Below are positions 1 to 7,346 of a stretch of DNA of 42,463 nucleotides, one piece after another (position 1 is the first letter of the stretch; each line of letters starts with the position of its first letter). The DNA is from Legionella sp. 515359 (GTDB lineage: Bacteria; Pseudomonadota; Gammaproteobacteria; Legionellales; Legionellaceae). The position numbers and the translations under genes are program-made. Under the pieces are notes generated by a model. It was not told the origin of the DNA. It searched no databases and saw nothing but the letters and a program-made list of their open reading frames with translations. Location: NCBI GenBank assembly GCA_025941565.1, contig JAPCYN010000035.1:1-42463 (forward strand). The letters are read 5' to 3'.

Positions 1-20
1 TCTTGCTACCATTATTTTCT

Positions 21-48
21 CCAGTTAAGTACATTATCTCTTAACTGG
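21..48. repeat. Perfect inverted repeat with 9-bp arms
   Basis: CCAGTTAAG (21-29) and CTTAACTGG (40-48) are exact reverse complements around a 10-nt loop. There is no T-tract on either side, so this is not a convincing intrinsic terminator. It lies just past the truncated end of the phosphotransferase gene and could be a transcription-end hairpin, a protein-binding site or part of a junction. No gene is visible in positions 1-72. Confidence 0.5.
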
Positions 49-72
49 GTTGTCAAAATCTATTAGACCACG

Positions 73-687
73 TCAGGCCATTTCATATTGTTTCAATTGT
101 TCATAAACAAGTTTTCTGGCTGTAGTGATATATTTTTGTTCTTCGATAGAAACATCTGTTAATTGTTCCAGATTGTAGAATCTAGCTTTATCTGTGCCAG
201 CCAGTCCCTCTGTCAGCCAATAATTACGATGCTGCATCTCTATACCTTGTCCACTTTTTTGCAATTGGGCAATCATTGTTCCCAGCTCATAGGCATACTG
301 TTCATTAATGCTGTTCCATCTTTTTTTGCCAGGCAACCATTCAAAAACCATGCAAAATCTGTTTGAAGGAATATCTGTTTTAACGACATAGTGTTCATCA
401 ATCGTTTTAACAGGTTTTGGCACAAGTACATCTGTTGAATTGGTAATGTGATTTAGCCACCTGATTTCTTCTAAAATAGCCTGATGGGTATGATGTTCAA
501 TTGGGTTGATTCTGAGGACGTATTGTTTGTTTTGAGCATCAGTTATTTTAAATATGGCATTGGCGCTGTATTTAATAAACTCGAGTGCTTTAATCTTAAA
601 TGGATAGAGTTTGGCAACTTCAACAGCCAGAGCTCTTAGTCTTCTAACCTGAGCTAGATAAGAAGATTGTTCAAATGATTTTGTCAT
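73..687 (-). pseudogene. Truncated APH/choline-kinase-type phosphotransferase
   Basis: The 204-residue product looks like the N-lobe and hinge of an aminoglycoside phosphotransferase/homoserine kinase II-like enzyme. It has an ATP-lobe strand YVLRINP followed by helices, a hinge region MVFEWLPGKK, and then the start of the C-lobe (YELGTMIAQLQKSG). The reading frame stops at about residue 204, before any HxD catalytic loop or DxD metal-binding motif, whereas family members usually exceed 300 residues. The sequence after the stop does not resume the family. I infer a 3' truncation, perhaps by insertion or deletion at an element junction. The start at 687 is chosen over an upstream ATG (744) because AGGAG lies just in front of it. 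Function is probably lost. Confidence 0.6.
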
Positions 688-797
688 AAATCTCCTATGT
701 CTACTAAACCAACCATAAGAATAGCCTATTATTAGCTGATTCAAAACTTCAAATTATGTTCTTCACATAGATTCAATTCTAGGTGCAATCACCAGAT

Positions 798-2792
798 TTA
801 AAACCTAACGTCATTAACTAAATTAGTAATGTTGGTGAAGTTTTTAATTAAGCTTTTATTATTCGAAGGCAAAGGAATTCGAACCTTATAAAGTTCGCCT
901 CCATTCACCAAAACAAAAGCTTGTCCCTTAGGTAAAGAAATAAGGTCATTTACATCAACCATAGGTACTGAGGTAGTTTGTACACGATCTTCATTAGTAG
1001 TATTAAAATAAATCCCATCCTCTCCATTGGGAGTATCATTAACCATAGATACTTGAGTATGATCAACGACACCAACCTGAGGTAAGGCTTTAACCAATAA
1101 ATTAGCGGTTTCCTCATTTTTAACTCTAAGCATAATCAAGGTATTAAAATTACCCTCGGTTACTGCAGCTTTAGCTTTTGAGCCAAGAGAGACTTCCATA
1201 TCTTGTATGGTTTGAGCATAGGCTGTTACCTGAAATCCTGCACCACCTGCTTTATTGAGAATTTTTACAAAAGAATCCTGGATGATTTCTGAAAGTTCAT
1301 CACAATGCAGATTTAAACGATAATTGGCATTACTTTCTTTATAGATCTTTCCTGCAGTAGAGACTAAATCAGATAAGAATGCTTTACCCACTGCTTGGGC
1401 TATATTCGGATTAGTCAGACTATCTAGGCCTATGTAAATGACTTTCTTTTCCTTAATTGCAGTCATTAATTCAATTTCATTAGGTCTTTTGTTAAATGAG
1501 AAAATAGCAGAAGCGTTACTTTTATTGATCTCAGATAAAACTGGTCCTACGCTTGCAGTAATTTTGTCATAATAATGTTTATCCATGATCGCAGCATCAT
1601 ACAGATCTATTAGAACTTGATCATGAAGGCTTTCAACATTTCCTGCAGCGATAGTTTTATTTATATAATTTTTTAAGTACTCTGCGACTGCTTTGGGTCT
1701 ATCCATAGGAGCCGTATTTTTATTTTTACGACTGTTACGTTCTTCATGATGAGTCAGTATAGCTTCTATGTGATCATTATAATCAGGGTAAAGATTTGGC
1801 ATGATTGTGTCTGAATAGGCCATAAGCAGTTGATCTAGTCGGCTGATGTAGAATGCTATTGATTTATAGGTGATAGGCTGTTGCATTTCCTCCAAGCAAA
1901 TTGCGACTATGTTAACGTATTTCCATGCAAAAGCTGCGAATTGTTTCCCTTCACCTTCTGCGGCAATTGCATCAGTTATTCGAGTTGCAACCTCACTAAC
2001 CTGATCATAATTTTTTAATGGATTGTAATGGGCGGATAATTCGGGAAAGCCTAAATGCACTATACGAAAATCATCTAAACGTCCTGATGCCTCACAGGCT
2101 GAATACATGTGACGTACTAGATCTAGATCCCCCTTGGGATCTACTACAATCACCGCATCACCATTTCGGATATCCTGATTGATCAGAATACTGGCCAACC
2201 TTGTTTTCCCCACTCTTGTGGTACCTACAACAAAGGTATGTCCAACACGTACATCTTGAGGTATGTAAACTGGACTATCGTTTTCGCCTAATCCATGCAG
2301 ATAAGGGCTACCACCTACAGGTGGATCTGGCCTGAAAGGGTTTAGTTTAGACGAACTACTTAACAGTTTTGCCAATATTGTTTTTTCATGGTTTTGACAA
2401 AATTCTCTTACTGTTCTGTAGCATTTTCCTCTTTGCATGAACGATTCATTTTTTATTTGCTTAATCTGATGCAAGCGTTGGGTATGGTGTGGTAGCCAAC
2501 GAAAACCCTTTCCAACGAATAGCCATTTTTGGGATAAGGGTACTTGAGTAGTTGATAATGCATAGTATGGCATAGTAATTAATCGGCGATGATAGCGTTT
2601 GATTTTCAGTGCTTGCCATCCTCTGACTAAACTTAAACAACCTAGACTTACTCCAGCGTAATATCCCATGCCTTGGGTTAATAAAAATAAATGAGGTTTA
2701 GTCGCAGCAAGTAACGCTAATGCAGTACAAGTTATACTGGTATAGATTTCTGTTGGTTCACGTAATAAGTTTTCAACGGGATAATCAGCCAT
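798..2792 (-). CDS. traD: Conjugative coupling ATPase TraD (SXT/TOL type, VirD4-like)
   Basis: This is the type IV coupling protein: an inner-membrane ATPase that brings the relaxase-DNA complex to the secretion channel. Two hydrophobic segments lie in the first 65 residues. They are followed by Walker A GTTRVGKT (about residues 190-197) and Walker B VIVVDPKGD (about 214-222). The text around HGLG, GHTFVVGTTRVGKTR and AHYNPLKNY is characteristic of the SXT TraD family, and the length (664 residues) fits. The start at 2792 has GGAG seven bases upstream; an in-frame ATG at 2807 is less well placed. It directly follows a small membrane-protein gene (stop and start separated by two bases) and is the last gene of the transfer operon here. 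In related elements the gene normally sits between the PFL_4695 and PFL_4697 genes, so it has moved. Confidence 0.93.
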   Translation of the reverse strand: MADYPVENLLREPTEIYTSITCTALALLAATKPHLFLLTQGMGYYAGVSLGCLSLVRGWQALKIKRYHRRLITMPYYALSTTQVPLSQKWLFVGKGFRWLPHHTQRLHQIKQIKNESFMQRGKCYRTVREFCQNHEKTILAKLLSSSSKLNPFRPDPPVGGSPYLHGLGENDSPVYIPQDVRVGHTFVVGTTRVGKTRLASILINQDIRNGDAVIVVDPKGDLDLVRHMYSACEASGRLDDFRIVHLGFPELSAHYNPLKNYDQVSEVATRITDAIAAEGEGKQFAAFAWKYVNIVAICLEEMQQPITYKSIAFYISRLDQLLMAYSDTIMPNLYPDYNDHIEAILTHHEERNSRKNKNTAPMDRPKAVAEYLKNYINKTIAAGNVESLHDQVLIDLYDAAIMDKHYYDKITASVGPVLSEINKSNASAIFSFNKRPNEIELMTAIKEKKVIYIGLDSLTNPNIAQAVGKAFLSDLVSTAGKIYKESNANYRLNLHCDELSEIIQDSFVKILNKAGGAGFQVTAYAQTIQDMEVSLGSKAKAAVTEGNFNTLIMLRVKNEETANLLVKALPQVGVVDHTQVSMVNDTPNGEDGIYFNTTNEDRVQTTSVPMVDVNDLISLPKGQAFVLVNGGELYKVRIPLPSNNKSLIKNFTNITNLVNDVRF

Positions 2793-2794
2793 TA

Positions 2795-3127
2795 TTATCT
2801 CCACCATACCAGTAATTCAAAAAAGACCATTGCAACCAATAAGTACCATTTAGCTTTTAAAGCAGATTGAATGTGCTCAGTAGGAATTTCGGTATTACTT
2901 CGCTGAACATAGAAAGAAATGACTCTTGGCCATAACCCAAACAATGCCAGATAAAACGTTATATGAGTAACTAGAAAACCGATTTTATAAGTTAGAAAAA
3001 AGTGGCTGGCTTGATTAAACTCATGATTAAATTGCAACAGTTGTGGTGCCAACAGTAAAAGGAGCACTACTGGCAGAATAACTTGAATCATGACTATAAT
3101 AGTTGAACGAATGTATTTATTTAACAT
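2795..3127 (-). CDS. Small membrane protein of the transfer operon
   Basis: The 110-residue product has three clear hydrophobic stretches: about residues 9-30 (IIVMIQVILPVVLLLLLAP), 43-68, and 92-108 near the C-terminus (WYLLVAMVFFELLVWW). No catalytic motif is visible and I do not recognise the family. The start at 3127 is supported by AAGGAG seven bases upstream; an in-frame ATG at 3172 has no such site. The gene is two bases from traD, so the two are likely co-translated. The product may help anchor or assemble the coupling protein; that role is inferred from position only. Confidence 0.75.
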   Translation of the reverse strand: MLNKYIRSTIIVMIQVILPVVLLLLLAPQLLQFNHEFNQASHFFLTYKIGFLVTHITFYLALFGLWPRVISFYVQRSNTEIPTEHIQSALKAKWYLLVAMVFFELLVWWR

Positions 3128-3170
3128 GGAAAATCTCCTTATGATTAGGAATATCAAGAGTCGTAAATCC

Positions 3171-3350
3171 ATGGCCTTTATGGCATTGAAAATCCTTTGG
3201 AAATTTGCATTTTTAACTTTGCAAGCAATAGCGTCCTTTGCCTCGGATGATCGATCTAAAACACGCTATACCGCCGGAAAAGCGCAACAGCTTTATGAGG
3301 AAGATGCGATGAGTGGATCTGAATATGCTAAAAACATTCATGGTGAATAA
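3171..3350 (+). CDS. Small protein, plus strand inside the transfer operon
   Basis: This is a 59-residue product with a hydrophobic N-terminal stretch (ALKILWKFAFLTLQAIASFA) followed by a polar tail rich in charged residues (DDRSKTRYTAGKAQQLYEED, then SGSEYAKNIHGE). The tail reads like real protein rather than a shadow frame. It sits on the opposite strand in the only gap of the transfer cluster, its 5' end facing the leader of the small membrane protein. An alternative in-frame ATG lies at 3141. The ribosome-binding site is weak (AAGAG 11 bases upstream). It could be a small membrane-anchored accessory or exclusion-type protein; no function can be assigned. Confidence 0.5.
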   Translation: MAFMALKILWKFAFLTLQAIASFASDDRSKTRYTAGKAQQLYEEDAMSGSEYAKNIHGE

Positions 3351-3361
3351 AGTTATTTGAC

Positions 3362-4930
3362 TCATAGCATTTTCCCCGCACTGGCTATTTTTGCTCCTTG
3401 TCTTATAGTGTCTGATGCTGAATTAGCAACTTTCTCACTTTGTTGACCCGCTTCATTGATCAAACTAGATAGCCCTGCTCCTGCCTCTCCACCAAAATGA
3501 CTGGACAGTTTCAACAGCAACATAGGTGCAATGAAATAAAACATGACAGCCATATTACGCATGGCAGAAACGGCATCATTTTGCCCCAAGGGATCAAGTA
3601 CACTCCGTTCAACAAAACCAACCAAATGCCAGAGGTATTGCAGAAAGATAGCCATGATGAATAAACCACAGATACTGCCTAATGCCTTAGGGTTATATCC
3701 GCTTAAAGCCAAAATAACTGGAGTCATAATAATCAGAAAAAAATATAGGAAAGCTTGCATTACAGGTAGTGTTTGCATAATAGCTTCCCGTTTCAATGGT
3801 GTTGAAGTCCATGATTTTGTCCATTGCCCCATGTTAACCAGTCCATGGGATATGGCACCACCGAATGTACCATTAGTATTATCCATAAGATTTTTAACAC
3901 TGTTGGCTTGCATATCACGGCTATCGTTAAGCAGCATCTTGGCGATGTAATCTTCTGAGCTTAATTGTGAACCCCATGCTTTAGGATGGTTAGTTTTAAA
4001 AGTACGAACTCTGTCCAACACAGCGAAATAATTCAAATGGCTATCAAAAACACTGGCATCATTGGCGACTTTCACCAAATCTGTTTTTAATTTACCCCAC
4101 CATTGATTACATGTTGGATAACCTTCCTCTGGCAAGTGTTTTGAATCAATATCACCTCGTTGAGCCGCCTTTTCCAAATTGCTATTGGGAGCTTCTTTAA
4201 AACTAAATCCTGGTACAGGTTGTCGGGCATGAATTTTTCCGTAGTACAGAGTTTGATAGACTTTTGAACCTATCCATTTCAGATCTTCTTCACCACCATA
4301 TTTTTTCAGGGTTTCTTTTACCTTGACCTTGTCATATGGTTCATTGTGATAACTGTTTCTGGCCTCCAAAAAACATTGCCTATGAAATTTTAAGGCTTGT
4401 TCCCGAACTTCTGTTGGTAGATACGTGGAAATTAAATCGCCTTCGATGGCTTGTAAGCTATCGGTACACCCTGTTACTTTCATTAAGCCATAAGTGATCC
4501 CAGACATATAGTTTTGCAAAATGGCAAATCCTATAGGCATTTTGACACTGGGGGTCAAAACATCTGCGAAGGCTTCATCGTAAGTAGTTCCGGTATCTTT
4601 TAATGTAGAAGTCTTGGCATCAGAACCTTTTTTAATTCCACACATGGGTTTAAAACTTAGAGCTTTTTCTTCCAGAGGGACACAGGGATAAACGAATATC
4701 CCGCAAATTAAGAATGTCATTGCCAATTCATAAAGAAAATTATTTAAGGCATGTTCGGCTGCATGATGGGTAGATCCCGCTGGAGCCAGAACATTTTTCA
4801 AAAACCGATAGCCCACCATAAGAAAGCCAAGATAAAGTAGCCCTGTTTGCCACAGGGCATTGAACAACACCTCATATTGCTGCCAACCTAAATAAGTTGT
4901 GTAGAGGGATAATGGACTAAAAACTACCAT
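3362..4930 (-). CDS. traG: TraG-like mating-pair protein (TraG N-terminal domain)
   Basis: The 522-residue inner-membrane protein begins with a hydrophobic N-terminal region (about residues 1-50) and a second segment near 70-90. A long periplasmic central part contains several cysteines. A cluster of membrane segments (about 390-470, e.g. FLYFFLIIMTPVILALSGY) comes next and then a C-terminal tail rich in Gly, Ala and Ser. This architecture and the position after the PFL_4711-type gene match the TraG N-terminal-domain proteins that close the GI-T4SS cluster, involved in mating-pair stabilisation and pilus assembly. It is much shorter than F-plasmid TraG, as is usual in these elements. AAGGAG precedes the start, and the previous gene ends one base before. 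Confidence 0.85.
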   Translation of the reverse strand: MVVFSPLSLYTTYLGWQQYEVLFNALWQTGLLYLGFLMVGYRFLKNVLAPAGSTHHAAEHALNNFLYELAMTFLICGIFVYPCVPLEEKALSFKPMCGIKKGSDAKTSTLKDTGTTYDEAFADVLTPSVKMPIGFAILQNYMSGITYGLMKVTGCTDSLQAIEGDLISTYLPTEVREQALKFHRQCFLEARNSYHNEPYDKVKVKETLKKYGGEEDLKWIGSKVYQTLYYGKIHARQPVPGFSFKEAPNSNLEKAAQRGDIDSKHLPEEGYPTCNQWWGKLKTDLVKVANDASVFDSHLNYFAVLDRVRTFKTNHPKAWGSQLSSEDYIAKMLLNDSRDMQANSVKNLMDNTNGTFGGAISHGLVNMGQWTKSWTSTPLKREAIMQTLPVMQAFLYFFLIIMTPVILALSGYNPKALGSICGLFIMAIFLQYLWHLVGFVERSVLDPLGQNDAVSAMRNMAVMFYFIAPMLLLKLSSHFGGEAGAGLSSLINEAGQQSEKVANSASDTIRQGAKIASAGKML

Positions 4931-4931
4931 A

Positions 4932-6323
4932 TCAATCTCCTTTGAAGTTGGTTTGGGGTTTCACATACACAGCTCCATTTTTCACGCTTGATTGCTCATG
5001 ATCATCACCGGGTAAACCTTTGGCTATTTCATTGGAGCGCATGTCCATTAACATAGTTAGAGTTTCTGTCATCATTTTTTTGCGTACTTCACTTTCAAAT
5101 GCCAGTGAATGAATATCGTCATCCAGCTTTTTTAATGCAAACCGCACCATATCCAAGGCAGGTTTCAGGTTTTGTACTTCTTGTACTTGTAATCCAGCTT
5201 GGAGAATTTTGCGCATCATCAATGCCTTATCCAGCATGTTTTGCACAGCAATTTGTTCGGCTAGTTTAGATACTGTGAGTATTTGTTCTTCACGAGATAA
5301 ACGTTGAATTGTGATGATAATTTCATCTGTAATCATCAAATTAGATGCGCTCACTAATCTGAGCTTTTCTTCAGTCAAAGGCCATTGTTTATCAACCAAT
5401 TTCCACAGTGCTTTGGCTACATTAGAGGTGCATGTGTTGCTACTGTCGCAGCTTTGTAATAAAGCAGATAATCCTATTCCTGCTTTGGCATCATGTTTGG
5501 TTTTATCGTTTTTATCTTCACTGGCGCTGACATGAATATCTCCTAAAATTTTTACTGCCCAGTCAGCAGCCTCCATTGGAGTTTTCCAGTTCTGAGTCAT
5601 TGGTGTGATTACATCTGCTTTTTTATCGTTATTTAAAGGTTTTCGGTTTAGTAGAATGTTGTAACCAGCTATCACCACATCATTAATGACTTTAATTGGT
5701 CTTTGATACTTACCACCTGCATTACCTGCTTCATGTCCAATCCAGGGCAAACCATATTCGTCTCTTTTCTTTGCAATATTTTTGGCAGTTGCAGTAACAT
5801 CCACATTTTCAGTTTTTGCACGTCTTGCAGCGTCTAGCCAACCTTGACTGTCTGAAACTGATAACATACTTTCCATAGGCGATTGACCTTCTTCCAGAGT
5901 CTGTTTAACGTCCTGGCAATCTTTCACTTTGACGGCAAATTCATTTAACGCACCAGAAGCAGTATTTTGCAAAACGTTATAAAGAGCTGGCATGGATTGC
6001 TGTAGCTTATACATGGGGTAACCAGCTACTGAGCCTTTCAAATTATCAATAATTCCACCAGGTATATTCATTGCTGAAGATTTCATATCCTGAAAAGTGT
6101 TGGTGATAGAAACGACGGGATTAAAACCACTACAGGTAAAACCCAGACGACCATCAAAATTTCCACCTATAGTTATAGTTTGATCATTATTGACAGGGGG
6201 TATATATAAATTGGATGAACCTCCCAATTTATAATAGTAATCTGATTCATTGGGCATAAATGAACTGGCCAACAAGATTGATGGCAGGAAACAAATAATT
6301 AGTGCAATTGTTGTTTTATTCAT
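4932..6323 (-). CDS. ICE conjugation protein, PFL_4711 family (TraH-like)
   Basis: This is a 463-residue exported protein. A signal peptide (residues 1-19, IALIICFLPSILLASSF) is followed by YYKLGGSSNLYIPP, a glycine-rich N-terminal region with a conserved Cys (FTCSGFNP), and a predicted coiled or helical C-terminal half (about 340-440). The motif set matches the integrating conjugative element protein family PFL_4711 (TIGR03755), a TraH-like periplasmic factor needed for pilus or channel assembly. It lies ten bases after the PFL_4710-type gene and is followed directly by traG. AGGAAG stands ahead of the start. Confidence 0.87.
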   Translation of the reverse strand: MNKTTIALIICFLPSILLASSFMPNESDYYYKLGGSSNLYIPPVNNDQTITIGGNFDGRLGFTCSGFNPVVSITNTFQDMKSSAMNIPGGIIDNLKGSVAGYPMYKLQQSMPALYNVLQNTASGALNEFAVKVKDCQDVKQTLEEGQSPMESMLSVSDSQGWLDAARRAKTENVDVTATAKNIAKKRDEYGLPWIGHEAGNAGGKYQRPIKVINDVVIAGYNILLNRKPLNNDKKADVITPMTQNWKTPMEAADWAVKILGDIHVSASEDKNDKTKHDAKAGIGLSALLQSCDSSNTCTSNVAKALWKLVDKQWPLTEEKLRLVSASNLMITDEIIITIQRLSREEQILTVSKLAEQIAVQNMLDKALMMRKILQAGLQVQEVQNLKPALDMVRFALKKLDDDIHSLAFESEVRKKMMTETLTMLMDMRSNEIAKGLPGDDHEQSSVKNGAVYVKPQTNFKGD

Positions 6324-6332
6324 AATTTCTTC

Positions 6333-7346
6333 CTATCGTTTTTGAGGTTGACCTACTTTGGGAAATGACAGGGCGCGGATGTACTTTCCTTCATGATGAA
6401 TACAGCCACGATATTTACGCCAAACTACAAAGACATAATTTCCATTTCCTGCTTTATCATCTTCAATACCCATATCACTGGAATCAGTAGGGTTAATAGT
6501 ACGATTCTTGGGATAGACTTCCTGCCAAATTATCTGCTTACGTTTTGGGTCAAAAATCACATTGGAAACAACACAATTTGGGCCACAAGAATTGCTGGTA
6601 CTTTGGGTTACATGCAGACTGTTTTTGTTGGTAACGATATCGGCAGCATGCATGGCAGCTACAAATGAGGCACGAAATCGTGAGGGTTGAGTTACTCTCA
6701 TTAATCGTGGAATTTCATGTCCCCAGATATCAGTCTGACTGCCAATATCGTGGTTAAACAGTAATTGAGGATGAGTAGCCATATAAGCAATTTCAGCTAT
6801 TTCAGTTCTATCAGATACAGCATCAGCTTCACTAATGTAATAGGGAAATCCGAATCGTGTTTCGGGACGGTGAGAAAGGTAAGGAAAACGATACAATCCA
6901 GCAGGACTACCTATCACATCTACGATTCTGGTTCGCTCATCATTGAGGTGCATTGAGTTAATCTGTCCTGCATCATCACCAAAACCCAGATCTGAACCTG
7001 TCGCCAACTTATAAGTTTGTTTATACAACGTTTGACTGGCCGGATTTTCAAACAAAGCTTTAGCCTCTATCCATGGATTGGTTTCAGGTCTATTGGCAAC
7101 GGTGACAATTAAATCTGGAAGAAACTGCTCCACAGCAGGCACAGGAACCAGTTTGGGTGGCAACTTGCCAACCGCCCAAGTGCAACTGCCTATCACTTTA
7201 TAATGGCTATTAGTAAAGATTTTACTAATGACTTTGGTTGCAATACCAAAACTGCTAATAGGATTAGGTGGTTTAATACTTTCCTGTGCATGCAGGGCTG
7301 TGGAACCAAAAAACAATGCAAGTAATATTGAATGGTTAATCCTCAT
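6333..7346 (-). CDS. ICE conjugation protein, PFL_4710 family (TraU-like)
   Basis: This is a 337-residue exported protein with a signal peptide (MRINHSILLALFFGSTALHA). A GSCTWAVGKLPPKLVPVPAVE segment and downstream cysteines (SNSCGPNCVV, GCIHH) probably form disulfides. The text matches the PFL_4710 family (TIGR03756), the TraU-like component acting in the periplasm during mating-pair formation. I chose the start at 7346 because GGAGG lies eight bases upstream and the signal peptide follows at once; a longer frame opens at 7424. The first 11 bases overlap the end of the VirB4-like gene. A PFL_4709-type gene, usually found here in relatives, is not visible. Confidence 0.87.
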   Translation of the reverse strand: MRINHSILLALFFGSTALHAQESIKPPNPISSFGIATKVISKIFTNSHYKVIGSCTWAVGKLPPKLVPVPAVEQFLPDLIVTVANRPETNPWIEAKALFENPASQTLYKQTYKLATGSDLGFGDDAGQINSMHLNDERTRIVDVIGSPAGLYRFPYLSHRPETRFGFPYYISEADAVSDRTEIAEIAYMATHPQLLFNHDIGSQTDIWGHEIPRLMRVTQPSRFRASFVAAMHAADIVTNKNSLHVTQSTSNSCGPNCVVSNVIFDPKRKQIIWQEVYPKNRTINPTDSSDMGIEDDKAGNGNYVFVVWRKYRGCIHHEGKYIRALSFPKVGQPQKR

